NCBI GenBank assembly: GCA_018623155.1
Contig: JAAZVZ010000002.1
Coordinates: 101,434-165,433 of the forward strand
Length of the DNA: 64,000 nt
Source: Glaciecola sp.
Lineage (GTDB): Bacteria > Pseudomonadota > Gammaproteobacteria > Enterobacterales > Alteromonadaceae
Reading direction: 5' to 3'
Shown here: one piece after another, positions 1 to 9,917 of the stretch
Layout: each line of letters opens with the position of its first letter
Position numbering within the stretch: the first letter of the stretch is position 1
The notes under the pieces: model-generated
What the model was told of the DNA's origin: nothing
The model's database searches: none
The model's input: the letters and a program-made list of their open reading frames with translations, nothing else
Made by a program: the position numbers and the translations under genes

Positions 1-91
1 GAAAGTTTTACTGTAATTTTGTGCAAAAACAATACATCTTGTGTGGAAATATAGGTATATTAGTACTCATACATGTAACACGAACAGCAGT

Positions 92-937
92 ATGAAGATA
101 TTAGAACAAATAACCCAGCAGTTTGATGCTTTTAGTAAGAGCGAAAAGAAAGTTGCACAAGTCATTCTTAACAACCCACAAAACGCCATTCATTCATCTA
201 TTGCGACACTGGCAAATCTTGCTGAGGTAAGTGAACCAACGGTCAATCGCTTTTGTCGTCGGCTCAATACCAAAGGGTTTCCTGATTTTAAATTACACCT
301 GGCACAAAGTCTTGCCAGCGGTACGCCTTATGTTAATCGCAACGTAGATGAAAACGACGGACCTGCTGAGTATACCAATAAAATTTTTGAATCGACCATG
401 GCTGCTCTTGAAACTGCTCGCCAGTCTGTTGATATAAACGCGATTAACCGAGTTGTGGATCTATTAACTCAGGCGAATAAGATATCGTTTTTTGGTCTTG
501 GGGCATCTGCTTCAGTCGCTCAAGATGCGCTTAATAAGTTTTTTCGTTTCAATGTACCGGTCGTGTATTTCGAAGATATCGTTATGCAACGTATGTCTAC
601 AATGAATTCGACCGATGGTGATGTTGTGGTGTTGATTTCTCACACTGGACGAACTAAATCTCTAGTCGAAATTGCTCAAATCGCAAGAAGCAATCACGCG
701 GTCGTTGTCGGTATTACCGCAAAAGACTCGCCTCTCGGTCGCGAATGTAGTTATGTCCTATCATTGGATGTTGCTGAAGATACCGATATGTATATGCCCA
801 TGGCTTCGCGAATCGCACAACTCGCTTTGATAGATATCCTAGCGACAGGTTTCACGTTGAGACGAGGTAATCGATTTAGAGAAAACTTGAAACGTGTCAA
901 AGAATCACTCAAAGATTCACGTTTTTCGATTAAATGA
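92..937 (+). CDS. hexR: HexR, RpiR-family regulator of central carbon metabolism
   Basis: This is a transcriptional regulator of the MurR/RpiR family with an N-terminal helix-turn-helix (about residues 1-77, including SEPTVNRFCRRL) and a C-terminal SIS sugar-phosphate domain (about 120-260, FFGLGASASVAQDA). In gammaproteobacteria HexR senses the Entner-Doudoroff intermediate KDPG and controls glycolytic and gluconeogenic genes. The ORF track starts 17 codons earlier, but family members begin at the MKILEQI-like sequence, so ATG 92 is preferred. The gene is followed by pyk in the same direction, with two HexR-like palindromes between them. In relatives the divergent upstream neighbour is often zwf, which would lie outside the window. 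Confidence 0.93.
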   Translation: MKILEQITQQFDAFSKSEKKVAQVILNNPQNAIHSSIATLANLAEVSEPTVNRFCRRLNTKGFPDFKLHLAQSLASGTPYVNRNVDENDGPAEYTNKIFESTMAALETARQSVDINAINRVVDLLTQANKISFFGLGASASVAQDALNKFFRFNVPVVYFEDIVMQRMSTMNSTDGDVVVLISHTGRTKSLVEIAQIARSNHAVVVGITAKDSPLGRECSYVLSLDVAEDTDMYMPMASRIAQLALIDILATGFTLRRGNRFRENLKRVKESLKDSRFSIK

Positions 938-964
938 TCAACAAATGTTCGAACCCACCTTCAA

Positions 965-979
965 GGTAATTAAATTACG
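965..979. promoter_or_regulatory. Candidate HexR operator 1 upstream of pyk
   Basis: GGTAATTAAATTACG matches 13 of 15 positions of the HexR consensus TGTAATTAAATTACA as I recall it. It is a near-perfect palindrome in the hexR-pyk gap. Confidence 0.7.
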
Positions 980-1015
980 TAAAAAAAGCACATTTTTAAT
1001 GATTATTCGAAAATC

Positions 1016-1030
1016 TGTAATATAATTACA
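1016..1030. promoter_or_regulatory. Candidate HexR operator 2 upstream of pyk
   Basis: TGTAATATAATTACA is a palindrome very close to the HexR consensus. A TATAAT hexamer at 1043-1048 places this site over the expected -35 position, which would suit repression of pyk. The -35 itself is not consensus. Confidence 0.75.
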
Positions 1031-1083
1031 ATATTAATTAGATATAATTCGTTATTATCGACAGACACAACACGGACTTAGAC

Positions 1084-2526
1084 ATGATACTCAATCGTCG
1101 CACAAAAATTCTTGCCACTCTTGGCCCTGCAACTGATTCACAAGAAACTTTAGAAAAACTCATCGCGGCTGGTGCCAACGTGGTTCGTATGAACTTCTCG
1201 CATGGTACAGCACAAGATCACATAGACCGTGCTGCTCGTGTTAGAGCTGCTGCCAAAAAGCTCAATAAATATGTTGGTATCCTTGGCGATTTACAAGGTC
1301 CTAAAATACGTGTTGCTCGTTTCAAAGAAGGCCCTATTTATTTGAATATAGGCGATGCTTTCGTGCTTGATGCCAACTTAGACAGAGATGCTGGCACTCA
1401 AAACTCAGTCGGTATAGATTACAAAGATTTACCAAACGATGTGGTCTCTGGTGATGTTTTGTTGCTTGATGACGGTCGTGTTCAATTGATCGTTGAACGC
1501 ATTGATGGCAGTGCTATCCATACCAAGGTATCAGTCGCTGGAAAATTATCCAACAATAAAGGAATCAATAAGCAAGGTGGTGGTCTTTCAGCTGCTGCTT
1601 TAACGGACAAGGACAAAGAAGATATTAAAACCGCTGCTCAAATTGGGGTTGATTATTTGGCTGTATCGTTTCCACGTTCGGGTGCCGATTTAGAATATGC
1701 TCGAGAATTGGCACTAGCAGCGGGTTGTAACGCACAAATTTGTGCAAAAGTAGAGCGTGCAGAAACCGTTGCAAACGATGAGGCGATTGACGATATTATC
1801 CGTGCCTCGGATGCGGTCATGGTTGCTCGTGGTGACCTCGGTGTTGAAATAGGCGATGCCGAACTCGTAGGGGTGCAGAAAAAACTCATCGCCCGCTCTC
1901 GACAATTAAACAAAATCGTAATTACTGCTACTCAGATGATGGAATCTATGATCGAGGCCCCCCTCCCAACTCGTGCTGAAGTGATGGATGTAGCGAATGC
2001 AGTACTAGATGGTACAGATGCCGTCATGTTATCAGCAGAAACCGCTGCTGGTAAATTTCCAATCGAAACCGTTGAGGCCATGGCTCGAGTGTGTATTGGC
2101 GCTGAAACACATCCCAGCATTAATACTTCAAAACACCGTATGGATGAAAAGTTTGAATCCATCTCTGAAACGGTTGCAATGGCAGCCGTTTATGCTGCTA
2201 ATCATCAGGCTAATATCAAAGCGATCGTGGGATTAACGGAATCAGGCAATAGTACAAAGTTGATGTCTCGCATTACCACAAACCTACCGATAATCGGTTT
2301 GTCTCGACATGATTCGACATTGAATGCTCTTGCACTATATAGAGGTGTCAAACCAGTATTCTTTGACTCCACACAATCACGCCCAGGTCAAATTACACAA
2401 GATGTTGTGAATGCATTAAAAGCCTGTGGTTATCTTTCTGAAGGTGATAAGTTCATATTCACCTATGGTGATACTATGGAAACCGTTGGTGCAACCAACA
2501 CATGCAAAATTGTTACAGTCAATTAA
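1084..2526 (+). CDS. pykA: Pyruvate kinase (PykA type)
   Basis: Cytosolic pyruvate kinase converts phosphoenolpyruvate and ADP to pyruvate and ATP, the last step of glycolysis and the Entner-Doudoroff pathway. The 480-residue length is usual. Visible motifs are the N-terminal [13 protein letters not shown], the active-site lysine segment [10 protein letters not shown] (about 220-230), [12 protein letters not shown], and the substrate-binding run [19 protein letters not shown] (about 280-300). The gene directly follows hexR, a known regulator of pyruvate kinase genes, with two HexR-like sites in its promoter region. It is more likely the AMP/sugar-phosphate-activated PykA class than PykF, judged from the hexR-pykA arrangement and overall sequence. 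Confidence 0.96.
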   Translation: MILNRRTKILATLGPATDSQETLEKLIAAGANVVRMNFSHGTAQDHIDRAARVRAAAKKLNKYVGILGDLQGPKIRVARFKEGPIYLNIGDAFVLDANLDRDAGTQNSVGIDYKDLPNDVVSGDVLLLDDGRVQLIVERIDGSAIHTKVSVAGKLSNNKGINKQGGGLSAAALTDKDKEDIKTAAQIGVDYLAVSFPRSGADLEYARELALAAGCNAQICAKVERAETVANDEAIDDIIRASDAVMVARGDLGVEIGDAELVGVQKKLIARSRQLNKIVITATQMMESMIEAPLPTRAEVMDVANAVLDGTDAVMLSAETAAGKFPIETVEAMARVCIGAETHPSINTSKHRMDEKFESISETVAMAAVYAANHQANIKAIVGLTESGNSTKLMSRITTNLPIIGLSRHDSTLNALALYRGVKPVFFDSTQSRPGQITQDVVNALKACGYLSEGDKFIFTYGDTMETVGATNTCKIVTVN

Positions 2527-2607
2527 TTTCATTACTATCTTAACAATTAATTAACAACTGTCTTATTATCCTATATTATGTCTCCTTATAAAAATAAGGA
2601 GACATCG

Positions 2608-3780
2608 ATGGAAAAACAATACGACATCATCGTTTATGGTGCAACTGGATACACCGGTCAACTAGTCTGTGAGTACCTTCGCGACCACTACAGCAATGGG
2701 GCTGTGCGTTGGGCCATTGCCGGTCGTGACGAAACCAAACTTTCCCAAATCAAATCAACACTAGGCCTTGCTGAACACATAGACGTGCTCGTGGCGGAGA
2801 GTCATGACCAACAAGCTCTTATGCCACTAGTAGCCAGTGCCAAGGTCATCATCACTACCGTCGGCCCATACCAGCTTTATGGCAATGAACTCATTCGCTT
2901 ATGTGCCGAAATGGGTACGGATTATGTCGACTTATGTGGTGAGCCAACTTGGATGCGCCAGCAAATTGACGGCCTCTCAGATACCGCTAAAGAAAGTGGT
3001 GCTCGTATTGTTCACTCTTGCGGGTTTGATTCGATTCCTTTCGATTTAGGGGTGTTCTTTTTGCAAGATCTTGCATGGCAATATTTCAACAAACCCATGA
3101 ATAGAGTCCAATGTCGTGTGCGCAAGATGAATGGCAAATTTAGTGGTGGAACAGCGGCAAGTTTACAAGCGACCATGGCAGCTGCCATGAAGCAACCAGA
3201 ACAACTCAGATGGTTAAAAGACCCATTTAGTCTAGCCAGTGGATTTGTCGGGCCTGAACAACCAAAAGGTTCTGAGATCCACTTCGATGAAAACTTAAAC
3301 TCTTGGGTCGCGCCGTTTATTATGGCAAGTATTAATACCAAAAATATTCATCGTTCAAACGCCCTACTCGATCATTATTATGGTAAAGACTTTCTGTATG
3401 ACGAAATGATTTTGACAGGTCCTGGTGAACAGGGACAAAAAATCGCACACCACGTCGCCAACGATAAAAGTTTATCGGGTCCGAATGCCCCACAACCAGG
3501 TGAAGGGCCCACTCAAGAAGAGCGAGAAAATGGCTCATACGATGTGTTATTTATTGGGACGCTTGATGAGCATGAGATAAAAGTGAGTGTAGGTGGGCAT
3601 CTCGATCCAGGTTATGGCTCTACCTCTCGTATGCTCGTTGAGGCTGCTTTGTGTCTTGCTCAAGATGATTTAGCAACGTTGGGTGGTGTCTACACGCCTG
3701 CTCCAGCCATGGGTGAATCATTAATTAAACGACTCATCCAACATGCTGGGTTATATTTTGAAGTTGAAGAGCGCCATTAG
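2608..3780 (+). CDS. Saccharopine dehydrogenase-like NAD(P)-binding oxidoreductase
   Basis: The 390-residue protein has an N-terminal Rossmann motif (YGATGYTGQLVCEYL, about residues 8-22) followed by sequence typical of the bacterial saccharopine dehydrogenase-like/trans-acting enoyl reductase group (TTVGPYQLYGNELIRLCAEMGTDYVDLCGE; HSCGFDSIPFDLG). True saccharopine metabolism is unlikely in this type of organism and the substrate is unknown; a lipid or polyketide role is only inference from family members. The start was moved to ATG 2608 because a strong AAGGAGA lies just upstream (2596-2602); the ORF-track start would precede that ribosome-binding site. It stands alone between pyk and a convergent nitroreductase. 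Confidence 0.8.
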   Translation: MEKQYDIIVYGATGYTGQLVCEYLRDHYSNGAVRWAIAGRDETKLSQIKSTLGLAEHIDVLVAESHDQQALMPLVASAKVIITTVGPYQLYGNELIRLCAEMGTDYVDLCGEPTWMRQQIDGLSDTAKESGARIVHSCGFDSIPFDLGVFFLQDLAWQYFNKPMNRVQCRVRKMNGKFSGGTAASLQATMAAAMKQPEQLRWLKDPFSLASGFVGPEQPKGSEIHFDENLNSWVAPFIMASINTKNIHRSNALLDHYYGKDFLYDEMILTGPGEQGQKIAHHVANDKSLSGPNAPQPGEGPTQEERENGSYDVLFIGTLDEHEIKVSVGGHLDPGYGSTSRMLVEAALCLAQDDLATLGGVYTPAPAMGESLIKRLIQHAGLYFEVEERH

Positions 3781-3802
3781 TCCGACTGTGGCGTTATTCA
3801 AC

Positions 3803-4354
3803 CTAATTCCAATCCGTAAAATAAGTCTCGCTATCCACCCCGGGTTTGGGCATCGGTTTGAGAGAGGATGTGCCTAGGTATAAAAACCCAATAATTTCGT
3901 CTTCTTCGCTGATCCCTAACGCTTTTTTCATATAGTTGGATTGAGCGAAACTACCGGTGCGCCAAATTCCAGCAAACCCTTGTGCTTGCGCCGCCATTTG
4001 CATAGAGTGCACGGCACACGCGGTTGAACAGACTTGTTCGACCATAGGTACTTTGTCATGTTCCACATACTGGGTATATGCAATGATCACCATCGGCGCA
4101 CGCAACGGCAACTGAATGGCTCTCGCTATACTTTTCTCATCTTTGTCTTCCTTGATGGCGCATTCTTGCAACATATCACCTAACTTATTCAGCCCTTTAC
4201 CTGTGCAAACAATGAAACGCCATGGTTTAAGCCCAGCATGATCTGGGGCGCGCAGTGCTGCTTGCTTGATATTTTCTAACGCATCACCTTCTGGTGCTGG
4301 CGCTGACAGTTTAGGTTGAGAACTGCGCTGTAATAACAAATCTAAAGCATCCAT
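3803..4354 (-). CDS. Nitroreductase family protein, YdjA-like
   Basis: This small FMN-dependent nitroreductase-fold protein (183 residues) closely resembles YdjA: MDALDLLLQRSSQPKL at the start, RAPDHAGLKPWRFIV (about 34-48), and AAQAQGFAGIWRTGS in the C-terminal half. Such proteins are dimeric and use NAD(P)H; the natural substrate of YdjA is not settled. The ORF track extends 21 residues further upstream, but family members start at MDAL and an AAGG sits in front of ATG 4354. It is convergent with the preceding oxidoreductase and divergent from sppA. Confidence 0.87.
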   Translation of the reverse strand: MDALDLLLQRSSQPKLSAPAPEGDALENIKQAALRAPDHAGLKPWRFIVCTGKGLNKLGDMLQECAIKEDKDEKSIARAIQLPLRAPMVIIAYTQYVEHDKVPMVEQVCSTACAVHSMQMAAQAQGFAGIWRTGSFAQSNYMKKALGISEEDEIIGFLYLGTSSLKPMPKPGVDSETYFTDWN

Positions 4355-4541
4355 GTGGTACCTTATTCGTATAATGAAAAAACAAGCAAAATGTACCTGT
4401 AATGCCCAAAAACACAAAGTGTTTTTTGCAACTATTTTTGTTTATGACTGATGCGTTACAAAAAATTACAAAATTGATGTAGCAGATTTACCCTACCCTC
4501 TTTAGGATGTATCTGTGTAATAATTAAAGGTGTATTTTCGC

Positions 4542-6404
4542 ATGGCAGCAAACCAGTCATTTACCAAATCACTATTTTTGGGGATTTGGAATGTGCTCAA
4601 CTTCTCCCGTAAGTTAGTGTTTAATCTAATTTTCATTCTTCTCCTTATCTTTATCATCATAGCCATTGCTAACTCTGGCAAAGATGAAATAAAAGTACCT
4701 CAAGGCGGAGCATTAGTATTGAATCTAACGGGTAATTTGGTTATCCAAAAAACATCTGTTGATCCGTTCGATGAGTTTGCCAATGAAGCTTTTGGTGGCG
4801 GCTCTGGTCCCAACGAAATTCTGGTTCGCGATGTCGTAAAAGCCATTGAAAACGCCAAAGAAGATCGCCGCATCAGTGCGTTGCTGTTGGATTTTGATGG
4901 GTTACGTGGGGCAGGCTTGGATAAGCTTCGTGTTGTCGCGGCTGCTTTAGAGGATTTTAAAACCTCTGGCAAACCAGTGATTGCACGCGGCGATATCTAT
5001 GGCCAAGTACAGTATTACCTAGCCGCGCATGCAGACAAAATCTACCTAAACCCAGAAGGTGCAGTGCTATTTGATGGGTTAACGCGTCAGCGTATGTATT
5101 ACAAAGAGGCTTTAGAAAAACTAAAAATCAACACACATGTATTTAAAGTTGGAACCTATAAGTCTGCAATCGAGCCTTATTTGCGCAACGATATGTCACC
5201 GGAAGCAAAAGAAGCCAATGAAGCTTGGATGGGTAGCTATTGGGAACAAATGAAACAAGATATTGCGAATGCCCGCGGCATTGATGTGGCTAGCTTTGAT
5301 GAAACAGCTGAAGCCTTTATGAACAAATTTGAAGCCGCGAATGGTGACTTTGCACAATACGCATTGTCCAACGGCTGGGTCGATGCACTCAAAACACGTG
5401 AACAAATTCGCTCTGAAATGATTGATCTAGTAGGTAAAGACGATAAAGATAATTCATTTAAAGGTATATCATTTGCCCGTTACATGAGCGTAATTAACTT
5501 CCCATTACCACAAGAATTCACCAAAGACGGTATTGCCGTTGTTGTGGCAAAAGGCACGATATTAGACGGAAATCAGCCCTCTGGCACCATTGGTGGTGAA
5601 TCTACCGCTCGATTACTACGCAAGGCGCGTAACAATGAGAACGTCAAAGCAGTGGTCTTGCACGTCGATTCCCCAGGAGGCAGCGCCTTTGCTTCGGAGA
5701 TCATTCGACAAGAAGTGATAGAGCTGAAAAACGCTGGTAAGCCAGTTGTTGCAGTAATGAGTACATATGCCGCGTCAGGTGGCTATTGGATCTCTGCCAG
5801 TGCCGATAAAATCATTGCCTCACCTGCAACCATCACAGGTTCAATCGGTATCTTTGGCATGCTGATGACTTACGAGGATACATTAGCTCACCTTGGTGTA
5901 TATACCGATGGTGTATCCACGACAGAATTAGGCTTTTCCTCTTTATCAAAAACATTACCTGAAAGTCTTGAACAAATCATTCAACGTTCCATCGAACGCG
6001 GTTATGAACAGTTTATTACGCTTGTAGCAGAAAATCGTAACATGACTCTTGAGCAAGTTGACTCTATTGCTCAAGGCCGTGTGTGGATCGGTGAAACGGC
6101 GCTTGAGTTGGGTTTAGTCGATGCGTTAGGTGGCTTGGAAGAAGGCATCAAAGCCGCCGCTGAATTAGCTGGACTCGAAGATTATCAAGTTAAGTACATT
6201 GAACGCACTCTTTCGCCTAAAGAGCAGTTTATTCGTGAATTGTTACAAAACGCAGCGATTAAACTAGTGCAAACACAAATGATTGATTCGAATAGCCCAC
6301 TATTAGGCTTGTTCGGTCAAATCGCGCGCGAAATATCTACTTTTTCTCGCTTAAACGACCCTAAAGCCACTTATGCTATGTGTCTGGAGTGTGAACTCAA
6401 GTAA
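4542..6404 (+). CDS. sppA: Signal peptide peptidase SppA (protease IV), 67-kDa type
   Basis: A membrane-anchored serine protease that degrades cleaved signal peptides and other membrane fragments. The 620-residue protein has one N-terminal transmembrane segment (LVFNLIFILLLIFIIIAIA, about 26-45) and two tandem S49 domains. The Ser-Lys dyad is visible: the lysine is K207 in GTYKSAIEPY in the first domain and the serine is S381 in DSPGGSAFASE in the second. ATG 4542 is preferred to the GTG at 4530 because AAAGG lies upstream of it and the MAANQ start fits. A strong terminator follows, so the gene is probably monocistronic. Confidence 0.95.
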   Translation: MAANQSFTKSLFLGIWNVLNFSRKLVFNLIFILLLIFIIIAIANSGKDEIKVPQGGALVLNLTGNLVIQKTSVDPFDEFANEAFGGGSGPNEILVRDVVKAIENAKEDRRISALLLDFDGLRGAGLDKLRVVAAALEDFKTSGKPVIARGDIYGQVQYYLAAHADKIYLNPEGAVLFDGLTRQRMYYKEALEKLKINTHVFKVGTYKSAIEPYLRNDMSPEAKEANEAWMGSYWEQMKQDIANARGIDVASFDETAEAFMNKFEAANGDFAQYALSNGWVDALKTREQIRSEMIDLVGKDDKDNSFKGISFARYMSVINFPLPQEFTKDGIAVVVAKGTILDGNQPSGTIGGESTARLLRKARNNENVKAVVLHVDSPGGSAFASEIIRQEVIELKNAGKPVVAVMSTYAASGGYWISASADKIIASPATITGSIGIFGMLMTYEDTLAHLGVYTDGVSTTELGFSSLSKTLPESLEQIIQRSIERGYEQFITLVAENRNMTLEQVDSIAQGRVWIGETALELGLVDALGGLEEGIKAAAELAGLEDYQVKYIERTLSPKEQFIRELLQNAAIKLVQTQMIDSNSPLLGLFGQIAREISTFSRLNDPKATYAMCLECELK

Positions 6405-6426
6405 GGCAGCCTACCTTTCAATAAAT

Positions 6427-6455
6427 AAAGCCCAACGCAAAGTTGGGCTTTTGTT
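6427..6455 (+). terminator. Intrinsic terminator after sppA
   Basis: Stem AGCCCAAC/GTTGGGCT (6429-6436 with 6442-6449) followed by TTTTGTTT. The A-rich left side may also let it serve the convergent yfbV. Confidence 0.85.
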
Positions 6456-6489
6456 TATGAACTAAAAGGAAGGATGAAGAGCAGACAAA

Positions 6490-6936
6490 TTAAAACCAAT
6501 GTTCAGTAAATGATTTGTCCAAACTTTCAAATGCGGTTTTAAGAGTTGTCGCTAACTCTTTATATCTAGGAGGTTGCTCAGTCTGCGCAATGATTACACC
6601 GGCTTGTCGCATTTTGGCCACAATCTCACCATGCCAAGCTCGCATGGCTGGAGGCAGTGGTTGATTCGCTCTATGTCCTAACCATAGCTGTCCTTGTAGA
6701 GGTAAGCTCAAAAATAATCCAGCCATCGCCAATGCTTGCGGCAAATAACTCATGCCGTGATTGTTCACCAATAACACAAATGAAAAAATACCCAATCCAG
6801 GTAACACTTTATAACCAAATTGCGTGGCGCTTATGACACGACATTCGGGAAAGAGTGCAAATAACTCTTTGCGCATTGGCCAATTTTTCATGTACCGATG
6901 GCCGTCTTTTACCATGGTGGCAAGGGATACTGACAT
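6490..6936 (-). CDS. yfbV: YfbV family (UPF0208) inner-membrane protein
   Basis: The 148-residue protein matches the YfbV/UPF0208 pattern: VKDGHRYMKNWPMRKELFALFPECRVI near the N terminus, two hydrophobic segments (about 40-60 and 65-85), the family-typical LPLQGQLWLGHRANQPLPPAMRAW, and a C-terminal LATTLKTAFESLDKSF. In E. coli YfbV has been linked to insulation of the Ter macrodomain. The listed ORF uses a TTG start; ATG 6936 has a GAGG at suitable spacing and is preferred. It is convergent with sppA and divergent from trxB. Confidence 0.88.
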   Translation of the reverse strand: MSVSLATMVKDGHRYMKNWPMRKELFALFPECRVISATQFGYKVLPGLGIFSFVLLVNNHGMSYLPQALAMAGLFLSLPLQGQLWLGHRANQPLPPAMRAWHGEIVAKMRQAGVIIAQTEQPPRYKELATTLKTAFESLDKSFTEHWF

Positions 6937-7066
6937 TTGAAACCTCAATTGTGGTTAGCAATTAAGCAAATTCTACTAAAAAAATTCAATTACGTTAATA
7001 TACGCAGAAATTTTATATGAAGTTCCATAATTACTGGTTGAATCTTTGCAGTTTAGCACAATATAG

Positions 7067-8071
<1,005 letters not shown>

Positions 8072-8079
8072 AGAATATG

Positions 8080-8104
8080 AAGGCAGCGATTCGCTGCCTT
8101 TTTT
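8080..8104 (+). terminator. Intrinsic terminator between trxB and aat
   Basis: Stem AAGGCAGCGA/TCGCTGCCTT with a one-base tip followed by TTTT. It ends immediately before the aat start at 8105. Confidence 0.85.
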
Positions 8105-8854
8105 ATGATGATTGAACTCCCTTTATTATCACGACACGACATTGCATTCCCCAATGTAGATTTGGCCCTAGACGAACCCAATGGATTGTTGGCTTTCGGT
8201 GGGGACCTATCATGTAAACGATTGCGTAACGCATACCGGTTAGGGATTTTTCCTTGGTACAGTAAAGGCGAGCCTATTTTGTGGTGGTCTCCAAATCCTC
8301 GAGCAATTATTACTTATGATCGGTTCCACATTAGTAAGTCATTGCGCAAATGGCTCGGCAAACACGCCTATCGAGTAACCATAAACCATGCTTTTGACCA
8401 CGTCATCGACACTTGTAGCTCCATTCCACGGAGCTCCATCAAACACGATGACGGAACAGAATCTGCTAACGGCGTCTGGATCAACGCTGACATGATATCC
8501 GCATACAAAGCCCTTCACCGAGAAAATGGGGCTCACTCAATTGAAGTTTGGGAAGACGAACAATTAGTAGGTGGTTTATATGGGGTCTGCATTGGCAATG
8601 TATTCTGTGGTGAGTCTATGTTTCACAAACGCACAAATGCATCGAAACTTGCCTTTGTGAGTTTAGTCCAGTTTTGTAAAACACAAGGGATTCACTTTAT
8701 CGACTGTCAACTCGAAAATCCATATTTACAAAGCTTTGGCTGTTTTGCCATTCCTCGAAATGATTTTCAACAACGCCTGCAGCATGCTTACACTACGCCT
8801 TATTCTGAAAATATATGGCATCCTCAAGTTCTACCTACTCTAGTTAAACCATAG
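8105..8854 (+). CDS. aat: Leucyl/phenylalanyl-tRNA-protein transferase
   Basis: This enzyme transfers Leu or Phe from aminoacyl-tRNA to N-terminal Lys or Arg, creating N-degrons read by ClpS-ClpAP. The 249-residue protein has the family signature: GLLAFGGDLSCKRLRNAYRLGIFPW (about 28-52), WWSPNPRAII, GVWINADMISAY, and HSIEVWEDEQLVGGLYGVCIGNVFCGESMFHK. ATG 8105 and ATG 8108 are both possible, and no good Shine-Dalgarno is visible because the trxB terminator ends at 8104. bpt follows 11 nt downstream, and clpA/clpS lie about 1 kb further on the opposite strand. Confidence 0.96.
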   Translation: MMIELPLLSRHDIAFPNVDLALDEPNGLLAFGGDLSCKRLRNAYRLGIFPWYSKGEPILWWSPNPRAIITYDRFHISKSLRKWLGKHAYRVTINHAFDHVIDTCSSIPRSSIKHDDGTESANGVWINADMISAYKALHRENGAHSIEVWEDEQLVGGLYGVCIGNVFCGESMFHKRTNASKLAFVSLVQFCKTQGIHFIDCQLENPYLQSFGCFAIPRNDFQQRLQHAYTTPYSENIWHPQVLPTLVKP

Positions 8855-8865
8855 TGGAGCATGGT

Positions 8866-9567
8866 ATGAAATTTGGCTTAACCTCACAGTTTACTTGCAG
8901 TTACTTGCCCGATAGGGACGAACGTTTATTGGTGCATGTTGGTGATGCATTGGAAGGACAGGTTTATGATAAGCTCATCCAAGCTGGCTTCCGCCGCAGT
9001 GGTGAACAAATGTACCGACCCCATTGTACTCGCTGTGATGAATGCAAAGCGATTAGAATTAACCTTGCTGAGTACACTCCTTCGCGCAGTCATAAAAGAC
9101 TTCTCAACAAAAATAAAGACTTGCATCTATTTTGGCGCTCAAGCAAGGATATCAAATTAGCTGATTACTTCCCCTTGTATGCTGATTATATTAGTGAACG
9201 GCACCGAGATGGCAGTATGTATCCTCCAGATTTAAACAGCTTTCTAACCTTCAACCAATGCGCCTGGCGACAACCATACTTTTTGGAGGCTAGGTTAGAT
9301 AATCGAATTGTTGCTGTGGCCATTACCGATAAGGTTGCAAACGGGCTCTCAGCCTTTTACACGTTCTTCGCTCCTGATTTAGACAAGCGTTCCTTAGGTA
9401 GCTTTATGATTCTTGCCCAAATCGAGCAAGCACAACAGCTAGATTACCCTTACTTGTACTTGGGTTATTACATCAATGAATGCAACAAAATGAATTACAA
9501 AACCCAGTACTCTGGCTATGAGTGGTTTAATGGTGAGAATTGGTTAAATGAACCTCTCACAGGCTAA
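8866..9567 (+). CDS. bpt: Bacterial aminoacyl-tRNA-protein transferase Bpt (Ate1 family)
   Basis: Bpt transfers leucine to N-terminal Asp or Glu, the second bacterial N-degron branch described in Vibrio and relatives. The sequence shows the Ate1 N-terminal cysteine pattern (YRPHCTRCDECKAIRI, about 45-60) and the C-terminal catalytic segment (LPYLYLGYYINECNKMNYKTQY equivalent, about 203-224). The ORF track begins at GTG 8854, but GGAG at 8855-8858 places the start at ATG 8866, giving 233 residues. It lies 11 nt after aat and is probably co-transcribed with it, so both transferases of the pathway are made together. Confidence 0.93.
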   Translation: MKFGLTSQFTCSYLPDRDERLLVHVGDALEGQVYDKLIQAGFRRSGEQMYRPHCTRCDECKAIRINLAEYTPSRSHKRLLNKNKDLHLFWRSSKDIKLADYFPLYADYISERHRDGSMYPPDLNSFLTFNQCAWRQPYFLEARLDNRIVAVAITDKVANGLSAFYTFFAPDLDKRSLGSFMILAQIEQAQQLDYPYLYLGYYINECNKMNYKTQYSGYEWFNGENWLNEPLTG

Positions 9568-9653
9568 ATTAACGAAAGTATTACTTTACATATGACTGAG
9601 TTTTCTGTATCTTCTGCGCGTTATTTTTGAGCAAACAAAGGTTTCTAAACTAG

Positions 9654-9872
<219 letters not shown>

Positions 9873-9888
9873 TAGTACGATATTCATC

Positions 9889-9917
9889 AAAAAAAAGAGG
9901 CTTTCGCCTCTTTTTTT
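9889..9917. terminator. Bidirectional terminator between infA and clpA
   Basis: AAAAAAGAGGC TTTC GCCTCTTTTTTT is a perfect stem with A- and T-tracts on both sides. The clpA stop codon (complement of 9916-9918) touches the right T-tract. Confidence 0.88.

Noticed and set aside
12-26. TGTAATTTTGTGCAA upstream of hexR as a further HexR operator
   Set aside because: Only the left half matches the palindrome; about 9 of 15 positions agree, which is not enough to call.
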